NCBI GenBank assembly: GCA_002383285.1
Contig: DFXU01000007.1
Span: 273 to 64,272, forward strand
Direction: 5' to 3'
DNA from: Caryophanales bacterium UBA4100
Lineage (GTDB): Bacteria; Bacillota; Bacilli; Paenibacillales; UBA4045
DNA: 64,000 nt
The notes under the pieces were generated by a model. It was not told the DNA's origin, made no database searches, and saw only the letters and a list, made by a program, of their open reading frames with translations. This document shows positions 45,977 to 54,754 of the stretch, piece after piece. How positions within the stretch are numbered: position 1 is the stretch's first letter; the number at the start of each line of letters is the position of its first letter. Made by a program: the position numbers and the translations under genes.

Positions 45977-46010
45977 TGAATCGATTCCGCAATAATGCGG
46001 AATCGATTCA
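45977..46010. repeat. Perfect 14-bp inverted repeat with 6-base loop
   Basis: tgaatcgattccgc (45977-45990) pairs with gcggaatcgattca (45997-46010) around AATAAT. It directly follows the rpmB terminator and lies about 50 bases past the spoVM stop. There is no T-run, so it may be a stability element for spoVM mRNA or a protein-binding palindrome. Confidence 0.75.
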
Positions 46011-46059
46011 CTATTATGAAATTAAGTATAAGAACCATATAAGTGGTACTGGTGCCTCA

Positions 46060-46140
46060 TTATTTCTTGCTAAACGTGTTAAGGACGGTCTTAACGAAAC
46101 TGCCTAGAAATCTTGGTAGTTTGATTGTATAGAATTTCAT
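46060..46140 (-). CDS. spoVM: Stage V sporulation protein M, 26 residues
   Basis: The frame reads MKFYTIKLPRFLGSFVKT followed by VLNTFSKK, an amphipathic helix nearly identical in pattern to SpoVM of B. subtilis, which senses forespore membrane curvature and anchors SpoIVA for coat assembly. The ATG is preceded by GGGAGGGGTAGGGG. The position between rpe and rpmB matches B. subtilis. It is too short for most gene finders. Confidence 0.95.
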   Translation of the reverse strand: MKFYTIKLPRFLGSFVKTVLNTFSKK

Positions 46141-46227
46141 CCCCTACCCCTCCCAATGATTAGTCATCCTGCATGCGCATCCACTTCTATTGTATTCAGC
46201 CCATTTGATAAGGTGTCTAACGACCAA

Positions 46228-46263
46228 ACAAAAAAGATACCGTAGACAGACGTCTTTAGTATC
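46228..46263 (-). terminator. Intrinsic terminator of the remA-to-rpe operon
   Basis: On the minus strand GATAC...GTATC with an inner AGAC/GTCT helix is followed by TTTTTTG. It ends the long operon before spoVM. Confidence 0.85.
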
Positions 46264-46280
46264 TCAGTATATGCTACTTA

Positions 46281-46946
46281 TTATCTGATCATTCCACAGC
46301 CTTGACGAAGTTCATTAATCGCCTTGGTGCGATCAGCTGCTCCGAAGACAGCGTTTCCTGCAACCAGCACATTAGCGCCTGCTGCAACAACCTGTGCAGC
46401 AGTTTCTGCATTAATACCTCCATCAACCTCAATATCAATAGTGGAAAGCTCTCGTTCATCTATTAAGCCTCTTAAACGACGAATTTTGTCCAAGGTTGAT
46501 GGAATGAAGGGTTGCCCCCCGAATCCAGGATTTACTGTCATAATGAGTATGTAATCCACCATATCTAATACGGGAATTAGCTGCTCAACTGGTGTTGCTG
46601 GATTGATAACAGCCCCTGCACGTACTCCAAGCTGCTTAATCATCTGTAATGTGCGATGTAGATGAACGTCCGCTTCAGCATGCACGGAGATTAGATCAGC
46701 CCCTGCCTTGGCGAATGCAGGTACATAACGATCTGGATGCTCAATCATCAAGTGAACATCAAGAGGCAGCTTCGTATGCGGACGAATCGCCTCCACAATA
46801 AGGGGACCAATCGTAATATTAGGAACAAAGTGACCATCCATTACATCGATATGCAACCAGTCTGCCCCAGCTTGCTCAACCTCTTGTACTTCCTGCGCCA
46901 ACTTCGCAAAATCAGCAGATAATATCGAGGGTGCTAATAAAATCAT
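46281..46946 (-). CDS. rpe: Ribulose-phosphate 3-epimerase
   Basis: Rpe interconverts ribulose-5-P and xylulose-5-P. The 221-residue TIM barrel has [41 protein letters not shown] text ([14 protein letters not shown]), [13 protein letters not shown] and [11 protein letters not shown]. The ATG at 46946 follows GGAGG at 10 bases. The longer frame starts upstream of the ribosome site. It begins 4 bases after rsgA. Confidence 0.96.
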   Translation of the reverse strand: MILLAPSILSADFAKLAQEVQEVEQAGADWLHIDVMDGHFVPNITIGPLIVEAIRPHTKLPLDVHLMIEHPDRYVPAFAKAGADLISVHAEADVHLHRTLQMIKQLGVRAGAVINPATPVEQLIPVLDMVDYILIMTVNPGFGGQPFIPSTLDKIRRLRGLIDERELSTIDIEVDGGINAETAAQVVAAGANVLVAGNAVFGAADRTKAINELRQGCGMIR

Positions 46947-46950
46947 ACCA

Positions 46951-47865
46951 TTAATACCTCCGCTTCCTCTCACTTATTTCCTGTAAGAATATCAAATAAT
47001 GATCATAACGACTTTGTGCAATTCGACCTGCATGAACACCCTCGATAACCCTGCAATCTGGCTCATTACGATGTAAGCAGCCTCGGAATTTGCAAAGATC
47101 TTCTGATTGATTAAATTCAACAAAGAACTGACTTAGGTCATCTGTCTCAATACCGGCAAAATCCAATTGGCTAAAACCAGGGGTGTCAAAAACCCACCCA
47201 CCGTTCTCAAGCGGTAATAGCTCGACATGTCGAGTGGTATGCTTGCCACGACCTAATCTAACACTTATCTCATTCGTCTCAATATCCATATTAGGAATTA
47301 TCGCATTAATTAACGAAGATTTACCTACACCAGATTGACCCGAGAAAACAGTGATTTTCCCTGCGAGATGTGCTAGTATCTCATCCTTGCCTTCTCCCGT
47401 CTTTGCACTACAGATTAACACAGAATAACCAATAGTTTCATAAATTTGCCGAATGTTATCTATTGTTTCCAGCAATTTATACGCTTCCTTGGGTTGAAGA
47501 AGATCACTCTTAGATATACAAATCGTCGTCTGTAAATGATGCTTCTCCGTATGAACTAGAAACTTATCAAGTAGATGTGTGCTTAAGTCTGGTTCGGCAG
47601 CTGCGAACACTAATAAAGCTGTGTCAGCATTAGCAACTTGAGGACGTATTAATTCAGATGTACGTGGTAGAATTTCATCAACCATACCTTCGCTATCACC
47701 ATCTGTAAGTGTGTATATAACCCGATCACCTACTAATGGTGTAACCTCATTCTTCCTGAGTATTCCTCTACCTCTACATTGAATAGATATATCATTCGGT
47801 GAAGCATGATCAGGTAACACATAATAATATCCGCTTAATGCTTTTACAATAAGCCCTTCTGGCAT
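46951..47865 (-). CDS. rsgA: Small ribosomal subunit biogenesis GTPase RsgA
   Basis: RsgA is a circularly permuted GTPase that checks 30S maturation. The 304-residue protein has an N-terminal OB fold, the permuted G motifs [22 protein letters not shown] and [10 protein letters not shown], and a zinc-binding C-terminus ([16 protein letters not shown]). It follows prkC, as in B. subtilis. Confidence 0.96.
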   Translation of the reverse strand: MPEGLIVKALSGYYYVLPDHASPNDISIQCRGRGILRKNEVTPLVGDRVIYTLTDGDSEGMVDEILPRTSELIRPQVANADTALLVFAAAEPDLSTHLLDKFLVHTEKHHLQTTICISKSDLLQPKEAYKLLETIDNIRQIYETIGYSVLICSAKTGEGKDEILAHLAGKITVFSGQSGVGKSSLINAIIPNMDIETNEISVRLGRGKHTTRHVELLPLENGGWVFDTPGFSQLDFAGIETDDLSQFFVEFNQSEDLCKFRGCLHRNEPDCRVIEGVHAGRIAQSRYDHYLIFLQEISERKRRY

Positions 47866-47888
47866 ACATTAAGCCTCCTTTATTATTG

Positions 47889-49961
47889 TTATTCACCTTG
47901 AATCACTGTGTCATCTGTAGCTGGAGATGGTGTATCATTCTCATCCCCTAATTGTGCATCTTCCTCATTAGCATCAATTTCTGGAGATTGACGATTCTTG
48001 GCATCCGCATAAGTCACTGTATGTGTGTCATACGGTTTGTCATTCGTATAGACAGAAATTACAGCATTCTTCTTAGGTGATAACACCAGTCGAATGGTGA
48101 AGGATTTCTCCTCGGTAATATCAGTAATCCCCCATTCAACACTCTCACCAGAAGCATCTGTGACCAGTATCTTAACCTTTGTCGATTCTCCGGGAGCTGT
48201 AGGTTTTACGGTTACCGATTTGAGATCCTCTACTGCATCCTCCGGGAGTCCATCACTGATGAATAGAGTAATTTCTGATCCAGGCTCCACATCCTCATTC
48301 GGTTGGTAAGGGAACTGCTTGAATATATAGTCTTTAGGAGTATATGTCTTTTCCTTCTTAATTCCGTCCTTAGCGAGAACTAATCCTACCTTCTCTAACA
48401 TGACGGTTGCAGGTCCTAATGTCAGTCCAGTTAGATCAGGCATAGGGATTGTGCCTGGACCAGAGCTGACGGTAATCTTAATTTCCGTCCCTTTCGGATT
48501 GAATTCCTCTTCATATGCGGGATCTTGGCTTAGAACCGTACCTGCAGCTTCATCGCTTTTTTCTTCAATCTTACTAATTATTGTACCTGCTTCTTTATAT
48601 TTTGCTGATAACGCAAGCTGAACTTCCTTCCATGCTAATCCCACGTAATCATCCATAAAGGACATTTCCGGTCCACTGCTTACAACTAGATTAATATAAG
48701 TACCTTCTTTTGCAGTAACCCCCTCTTTATCCTGAGAGATAACTACATCCTTCTCAACCACATCGCTTAACTCATATTCAGGCTCAAGAACCTTCAAACC
48801 TTCATTATTGAGTTCTGCTATAGCTTTATCTAAAGTCATACCTACAACACTCGGTACGGTAACATCAGGAACCTCTAGCTTATCCTTGAGCCACATTACG
48901 CCATACCACATGGCAAGCAATATACCTACTATGAAGACGATCCATATTAAAGGCTTTATCCAAGCTCTGCTGGGCTTTTCTTCGTCTACCTCATCCCACC
49001 GTTTAGAATCCTGTCTCCCCATAGACTGACCTTCCTTCTTGTCTGGGAATCGCTGATCATGTCGGACTGCAGGGATAATCAAGGTCCGCTCATCATCATG
49101 CTCTTCTGTAGCTTCGAACAAGGCTTTTGCTTCTACCCTTCGATCAGGTAATAAGCAGCTTTCCAAATCCTCATACATTTCTTTAGCAGACATGTATCTT
49201 TCAACCGGATCTTTACGCACAGCCTTGAGTATGATATTCTCTACGCTCTGTGGGATGAGTGGATTCACCTTCCTAGGCTCTTCCACCTTCTCTTGCAGAT
49301 GCTTTAGAGCAACACTTATCGGACTTTCACCTATAAAGGGAAGCTTTCCTGTTAACATTTGGTATAATACGATTCCTAGAGAATAAATGTCTGATTTAGC
49401 ACCTTGAGAGACACCTTTAGCGTGCTCAGGGGAAAAGTAATGTACGGAACCCAGCACTGCACCTGTTTGCGTAATATCTGTAGATGCTGTTGCGCGTGCA
49501 ATACCAAAGTCAGTTACTTTAATCCGACCATTCTTACCTATTAATATGTTATGGGGCTTAATATCTCGATGAATAATTTCATTCTGATGGGCATGATCGA
49601 GCGCATCACAAATTTGACTTGCGATATGTACAGCTTCTTCAATCTGTAATGGTGCAGCCTCTTTTATCTTATCATTCAACGTTGAACCTTCTATATACTC
49701 CATTACAATATAATAAACATCATCATCTTGACCAACATCATAGATGCTTACTATATTCGGATGGGACAGAGATGCTGCAGCCTGAGCTTCACGGCGGAAA
49801 CGACGAATAAAATCATCATCATTCGTATACTGCTGGCGTAATACCTTCACAGCTACTTTACGATTAAGCAGAGAATCGTGCGCTTTGTATACGATAGCCA
49901 TTCCGCCGCCGCCAACTCGTTCGATCACTTCGTATCGTTTACCCAGCTCACGTCCGATCAT
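47889..49961 (-). CDS. prkC: Stk1/PrkC-family PASTA serine/threonine kinase
   Basis: The 690-residue membrane kinase has an N-terminal kinase domain (GGGGMA loop near 17-22, AVKVL Lys39, HRDIKPHN near 131-138, DFG near 151) and a transmembrane helix near 331-351 (PLIWIVFIVGILLAMW). Three extracellular PASTA repeats follow (each starting VP/MP and ending SSGP or SDGL), then a C-terminal tail with an acidic end (NEEDAQLGDENDTPSP). It senses peptidoglycan and muropeptides. It overlaps prpC by 14 bases, its cognate phosphatase gene. Confidence 0.96.
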   Translation of the reverse strand: MIGRELGKRYEVIERVGGGGMAIVYKAHDSLLNRKVAVKVLRQQYTNDDDFIRRFRREAQAAASLSHPNIVSIYDVGQDDDVYYIVMEYIEGSTLNDKIKEAAPLQIEEAVHIASQICDALDHAHQNEIIHRDIKPHNILIGKNGRIKVTDFGIARATASTDITQTGAVLGSVHYFSPEHAKGVSQGAKSDIYSLGIVLYQMLTGKLPFIGESPISVALKHLQEKVEEPRKVNPLIPQSVENIILKAVRKDPVERYMSAKEMYEDLESCLLPDRRVEAKALFEATEEHDDERTLIIPAVRHDQRFPDKKEGQSMGRQDSKRWDEVDEEKPSRAWIKPLIWIVFIVGILLAMWYGVMWLKDKLEVPDVTVPSVVGMTLDKAIAELNNEGLKVLEPEYELSDVVEKDVVISQDKEGVTAKEGTYINLVVSSGPEMSFMDDYVGLAWKEVQLALSAKYKEAGTIISKIEEKSDEAAGTVLSQDPAYEEEFNPKGTEIKITVSSGPGTIPMPDLTGLTLGPATVMLEKVGLVLAKDGIKKEKTYTPKDYIFKQFPYQPNEDVEPGSEITLFISDGLPEDAVEDLKSVTVKPTAPGESTKVKILVTDASGESVEWGITDITEEKSFTIRLVLSPKKNAVISVYTNDKPYDTHTVTYADAKNRQSPEIDANEEDAQLGDENDTPSPATDDTVIQGE

Positions 49962-50721
49962 TCAGTTGCTCCCCTTTCCCATTGAGAATTTGCTCATTGG
50001 AAACCAACACAACCGTTACATTGTCTTCTCCACCAGCCTCAAGGGCACGTTCAATTAGAAGGTCAGCTCGACCCTCTAATGATAAATCCATATTCAGAAT
50101 TTCCACCATAGAAGATTCAGATAATAAATTACTTAAGCCATCTGTGCATAACAAAAGAATATCGCCTTGATACCATTCCGTATGACCGATATCAGCTTCG
50201 ATTGTCTGATCTGTCCCAAGCGCTCTTGTTATTACATTCCGTCTTGGATGGAGATTCGCTTCCTGTTCACTGATCTGACCGGTTTTTAATAATTCATTCA
50301 CTAATGAATGATCCTCGGTAATCCGATTAAGCTGGCCCTTGTGTAATAGGTAAGCTCTACTATCTCCGATATGGGCAATTGACAAGCGATTTTTACTCAT
50401 AATTCCGATAACGAGTGTGGTTCCCATACCGAGAAATTCTGTGCTTTGAGAAGCTTTGTTGTAAACTTCAGTATTCGCTCTATCAATGGCCTGCATCATC
50501 GCCTCTTCCCATTGCTTAACAGACATCTCATGATGTATTGCAGACAATTCACGCTGCAACACATCAATCGTCATCTGACTAGCAACATCTCCAGCTTTAT
50601 GACCACCCATTCCATCAGCTAACAATGCTAACGTCATCCCGTTCAAATCTGAACTCACCGCGGCGCAATCCTCGTTCACCGAACGGATACGGCCAATATC
50701 CGTCTTATAGGCCGTCCTCAT
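49948..50721 (-). CDS. prpC: PP2C-type serine/threonine phosphatase (PrpC/Stp1)
   Basis: The 257-residue protein has the PP2C metal motifs [48 protein letters not shown] and [11 protein letters not shown]. It reverses PrkC phosphorylation. The ATG follows GAGGTGGAGC. Its start overlaps the rlmN stop. Confidence 0.96.
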   Translation of the reverse strand: MRTAYKTDIGRIRSVNEDCAAVSSDLNGMTLALLADGMGGHKAGDVASQMTIDVLQRELSAIHHEMSVKQWEEAMMQAIDRANTEVYNKASQSTEFLGMGTTLVIGIMSKNRLSIAHIGDSRAYLLHKGQLNRITEDHSLVNELLKTGQISEQEANLHPRRNVITRALGTDQTIEADIGHTEWYQGDILLLCTDGLSNLLSESSMVEILNMDLSLEGRADLLIERALEAGGEDNVTVVLVSNEQILNGKGEQLNDRT

Positions 50722-51779
50722 CGTTGCTCCACCTCAGCTGACTCCATGTGCTTGGCTCGAAGCTGGCCGCAGGCTGCGGCTATATCTCCACCTTGTTCAC
50801 GGCGTATAGTTGCATTCACTTTTTTGTTCTCCAATATTCGTTGGAATTGGAAGATTAGATCTCTCGGTGTCTGCACATAATTCCGTTCTGGCACATAATT
50901 AACTGGGATTAAATTAACATGGCATAGTATACCTGACTCATTCAATACGTCTGCCAATTCCTCTGCGTGCTCTGGTTGATCGTTAACTCCCCCAATTAAT
51001 GCATATTCAAAGGTAATGCGACGTCCTGTCTTATCCCAATAATACTTCAGTGCTTTCATAACCTCGGTGAAAGGGAATCGGCGATTAACTGGCATCAATT
51101 TAGAACGCAGCTTATCATTCGGTGCGTGTATAGAGATGGCCAGGTTAATCTGAGTGTTCTCATCAGCAAATCGATAGATATTAGGAGCAATTCCACTTGT
51201 GGAGACTGTAATATGGCGCTGACCAATATTCAAGCCCTTCTCATGAATCATAACTCTAAGAAAATTCATCAATGCATCATAATTTTCGAACGGCTCTCCT
51301 ATTCCCATAACGACAATACTACTCACTCTTTCATTCGTTGGGTCAAGCAATTGCTGGCATTTCACGACCTGCGCTATGATCTCACCTGGTGTTAGATCTC
51401 GCTTCAAACCACCGAGAGTAGAAGCGCAGAATGTACAGCCTACACGACATCCGACCTGTGTAGTTACACATACGCTGTTACCATAGTTGTGCTTCATGAG
51501 CACTGTCTCTATTGCATTGTCGTCTTGTAATTGGAATAAGAATTTGACAGTTCCATCAGCCGATTGCATGCGAGTTATTTCCTTAAGCGTTACAAATTCG
51601 AAATGTTCAGCTAATCTTTCTTGCAGCTCTTTAGGCAGATTTGTCATATCTTCAAATTGGTTTACTCGTTTTACATACAACCAATCGAATATTTGACCCG
51701 CACGGAATTTAGGAAGATCATTCGTCTTCATCCAATCCTGCAGCTGCTCTAATGTTAAATCATAAATAAATGGTTTCAT
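50718..51779 (-). CDS. rlmN: Dual-specificity 23S rRNA/tRNA adenine C2 methyltransferase RlmN
   Basis: This radical-SAM enzyme methylates A2503 of 23S rRNA. It has the CxxxCxxC cluster [15 protein letters not shown], the catalytic Cys near the C-terminus in [14 protein letters not shown], and [16 protein letters not shown] chose the ATG at 51779 ([13 protein letters not shown]), the usual N-terminus. The upstream 33 bases of frame are probably leader. Confidence 0.95.
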   Translation of the reverse strand: MKPFIYDLTLEQLQDWMKTNDLPKFRAGQIFDWLYVKRVNQFEDMTNLPKELQERLAEHFEFVTLKEITRMQSADGTVKFLFQLQDDNAIETVLMKHNYGNSVCVTTQVGCRVGCTFCASTLGGLKRDLTPGEIIAQVVKCQQLLDPTNERVSSIVVMGIGEPFENYDALMNFLRVMIHEKGLNIGQRHITVSTSGIAPNIYRFADENTQINLAISIHAPNDKLRSKLMPVNRRFPFTEVMKALKYYWDKTGRRITFEYALIGGVNDQPEHAEELADVLNESGILCHVNLIPVNYVPERNYVQTPRDLIFQFQRILENKKVNATIRREQGGDIAAACGQLRAKHMESAEVEQR

Positions 51780-51862
51780 CTCATCACAATCCCATTCCAA
51801 GAATACATACATCCTTATAGTCTGGCTTAACTATTCTATTTTATCACATTAGCTTTACTGCT

Positions 51863-53287
51863 TTAAAGGGCTTGTTTAATAAGTCTGGCAATAAAGAAGC
51901 CGTCAGACTGATATTGATGCGGCAATATTTGGAGCATGCCTTCTCCAAGGAAGCTCCGAGACAAGGCTGGAAACTGATGATTCAAGTTGTTATCTAAAGC
52001 ATAATCTGGATGTTTCTCTAAAAACTGACTAATCACAGCTTGGTTTTCATCATACTCTAGGGTACATGTACTATAGATAAGCATTCCACCAGGCTTTAGC
52101 AGATTATGTATATTGTCCAGAATACGAATCTGAATTTCTCGAATTTCCGTAATATCACCTTCTTGCTTTGCCCACTTTAGATCAGGCTTGCGTCGAATAA
52201 CACCAAGACCAGAACAAGGTGCATCTAATAGAATACGATCAAACATATGATCAACATAATCACTACCTAACAAGCGAGCATCTCCAATCCTCGTTTGTAT
52301 GGATCGAATGCCTAAGCGCTCAGCTTGAGCATCGATGAGCTGCTTCTTATGCTCATGAATGTCATTGGCAATTATGGAGCCTTGATCATTCATAAGCTCA
52401 GCCATATGAGTTGTCTTCCCCCCTGGTGCCGCACAGCAATCCAGTACCTTCTCACCCGGCTGTGGATCAACAATTCTCGCCACGAGCATTGAGCTTTCGT
52501 CCTGAATGGAGATATCACCTTCTTTGTACCATGAAGATAGAGCCATATTACCGCCACCTTCAACTACGATGCCGTCAGGTGCGATAGCTGATCGTTCAGA
52601 TGAATATCCATTCTCACCTAGCAGTGTAAGAAACTTATCGGTGTTCATCTGAATTGCATTCACTCTTACGCTTGTATGCGGGGGCTTATTATTCGACTCG
52701 CAGATCGCTCTTGTTTCACTTTCGCCGTATTGATCTAACCAGCGACTCACAATCCATTCTGGATGAGAGTAAGTGAGTGCAATCGATTCAATGATCGGAA
52801 GATCCGTGGGAATCTGCAGCTTCTCAGGCTGACGCAGCATATTGCGCAGAACTGCATTAACCATACCAGAAATCCCTTTGTGGCCTCTTCGTCCTGCAAT
52901 CTTTACAGCTTCATTCACTGCTGCATGATGTGGAATTCGATCTAAATAATGAATCTGATACAAGCTTATCCGCAACAGGCTTCTAACCCACGGCTCAAGC
53001 TTGTCTAATCCCTTACTCAAGAAACGAGTAAGCAGGTAATCAATCGTATTCAAACGTTGTATGGTGCCGTATACCAGTTCTGTTACTAATCCAGCTTCAC
53101 TACGAGGTAATTTTTCTCTAAGTAACACTTGATTCAAGGCAATATTACTATACGCTTGCTGTTGTTCAACACGAACTAACACATCCATTGCTAGCTCCCG
53201 AGAGGACTGTGCTGATTTCGAATCACTTGCTGAACTTGTGGATTTTGTCGGTTGAGGTGACTTATGTCGCCGCTTTAATTCCTTCAC
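51863..53287 (-). CDS. rsmB: 16S rRNA (cytosine(967)-C(5))-methyltransferase RsmB
   Basis: The 474-residue protein has an N-terminal NusB-like RNA-binding domain (about 27-165) and a methyltransferase domain with VLDCCAAPGGKTTHMAELM, LLDAPCSGLGVIRRKPDLKW (motif IV Cys) and STCTLEYDENQAV (catalytic Cys). A Ser/Lys-rich N-terminal extension precedes the NusB domain. The GTG start is about 11 bases after GGAGG. Confidence 0.95.
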   Translation of the reverse strand: MKELKRRHKSPQPTKSTSSASDSKSAQSSRELAMDVLVRVEQQQAYSNIALNQVLLREKLPRSEAGLVTELVYGTIQRLNTIDYLLTRFLSKGLDKLEPWVRSLLRISLYQIHYLDRIPHHAAVNEAVKIAGRRGHKGISGMVNAVLRNMLRQPEKLQIPTDLPIIESIALTYSHPEWIVSRWLDQYGESETRAICESNNKPPHTSVRVNAIQMNTDKFLTLLGENGYSSERSAIAPDGIVVEGGGNMALSSWYKEGDISIQDESSMLVARIVDPQPGEKVLDCCAAPGGKTTHMAELMNDQGSIIANDIHEHKKQLIDAQAERLGIRSIQTRIGDARLLGSDYVDHMFDRILLDAPCSGLGVIRRKPDLKWAKQEGDITEIREIQIRILDNIHNLLKPGGMLIYSTCTLEYDENQAVISQFLEKHPDYALDNNLNHQFPALSRSFLGEGMLQILPHQYQSDGFFIARLIKQAL

Positions 53288-53292
53288 TACTC

Positions 53293-54252
53293 TTATGCAC
53301 CTCCGTTTAACACATTACCAACCCTCATACGGCCATTCTTCACAAATTCAGAAACCGGCATCCGTGTTTTGCCTGCAGGCTGAACCTCAGTCACTGTAAT
53401 TGTTCCGTCACCTGTTAATATATCAATACCTGTTGGAGATAAATGTATGACCGTACCTGGTGCAACAGATGTACCCAATCTTTCATTCCGTATTGTATCA
53501 TCGGGCTTCAAGCAAGCCCATATCTTCAATACCTCATCGTTCCATAGTGTGTAAGCACCTGGCCAAGGGCGCAAAGCACGAATATGATTGAAAATCTGAA
53601 TGCTTGAATCAGACCAATTCAACATCTCGTCTGCTCTACTTATGACTCGGGCATAGGTCGCCTCAATATCGTTCTGCGGAGTTGCCAAGCAACGGCCCGC
53701 TATAAGGTCGGGTAAAGTTTGTTTGAGTAGACTGGCGCCTACAACGCTAAGCTTATCAAACATGGATCCGGCATCATCTTCGTCTTCAATTGGAATTTCA
53801 ATCCTGCTAATCATGTCACCAGTATCCAAGCCCTCAGCCATATACATGATCGTTATACCCGTAATCTTCTCACCTTTCATAATGGCATATTGAATAGGCG
53901 CACCACCGCGGTATAGAGGCAGCAGTGAACCATGAATATTAATACATCCAAGTCGAGGAATAGTTAATACTGATCTTGGTAAAATTTGTCCATATGCAGC
54001 GGTTACGATCAGATCAGGCTCATAGGCTGCAATCACATCGGCAACCGCAGGATCACGCATGCGTTGTGGTTGATACACAGGAAGCTGATGACGCTCTGCT
54101 TCCACCTTCACAGGAGACGGTGTCATTAGCTTCTTACGACCCTTGGGTCGATCTGGCTGGGTAATGACCGCAACAATATGATAGCCTTCCTCTACTAACA
54201 TCCGAAGTGAAGGAACTGCGAATTCCGGTGTACCCATGAATATAATATTCAA
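53293..54252 (-). CDS. fmt: Methionyl-tRNA formyltransferase
   Basis: Fmt formylates initiator Met-tRNA. The protein starts NIIFMGTPEFAVPSLRML and contains the formyl-folate motifs INIHGSLLPLYRGGAPIQYAI, VTAAYGQILP and MAEGLDTGDMI. I chose the TTG at 54252, 8 bases after AGGAG, because MNIIFMGTPEF is the family N-terminus. A longer frame (54273) would overlap def. Confidence 0.95.
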   Translation of the reverse strand: MNIIFMGTPEFAVPSLRMLVEEGYHIVAVITQPDRPKGRKKLMTPSPVKVEAERHQLPVYQPQRMRDPAVADVIAAYEPDLIVTAAYGQILPRSVLTIPRLGCINIHGSLLPLYRGGAPIQYAIMKGEKITGITIMYMAEGLDTGDMISRIEIPIEDEDDAGSMFDKLSVVGASLLKQTLPDLIAGRCLATPQNDIEATYARVISRADEMLNWSDSSIQIFNHIRALRPWPGAYTLWNDEVLKIWACLKPDDTIRNERLGTSVAPGTVIHLSPTGIDILTGDGTITVTEVQPAGKTRMPVSEFVKNGRMRVGNVLNGGA

Positions 54253-54256
54253 ATAA

Positions 54257-54739
54257 TCACTCTCCTGGCTCATCAGGCGGAATTTTATAAACCGCTTCGG
54301 CTATATCCGTGAATAGAATACCGTTTAGATGATCGATTTCATGTTGGAATATACGTGCAAGATAACCGCTTGCCTCTATAATAATTTCATTGCCATCCCT
54401 ATCCAAACCTTTAACCGTAATGTTCAGCTTACGATTAACATCGCCATTCAAACCCGGGATGCTTAGGCAACCTTCAGCTCCAAGCTGATCGCCATCAGCG
54501 CTTAGAATTTCTGGATTTATACACTCAATAAGCTCAGTCTCACCATCATGAGGATCTAGAACAATAACACGCTTCTGGATTCCAATCTGCGGGGCCGCTA
54601 GACCAACTCCACCTGCATCATACATCGTATCTGCCATATCGTTGAGCAGCTTTACGATATTAGACGTTACTTTTGGTACTGGTTTAGCAATTTCACGTAA
54701 TATCGGGTCTGGGTCTTTAACTATAATTCGGATGGCCAT
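54257..54739 (-). CDS. def: Peptide deformylase
   Basis: The 160-residue metalloprotease has the three PDF motifs: GVGLAAPQIG, EGCLSIPG (metal Cys) and RIFQHEIDHLNGILF (HExxH). It removes the N-formyl group from nascent proteins and is paired with fmt as usual. Confidence 0.97.
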   Translation of the reverse strand: MAIRIIVKDPDPILREIAKPVPKVTSNIVKLLNDMADTMYDAGGVGLAAPQIGIQKRVIVLDPHDGETELIECINPEILSADGDQLGAEGCLSIPGLNGDVNRKLNITVKGLDRDGNEIIIEASGYLARIFQHEIDHLNGILFTDIAEAVYKIPPDEPGE

Positions 54740-54754
54740 TATTATCCTCTTCCC

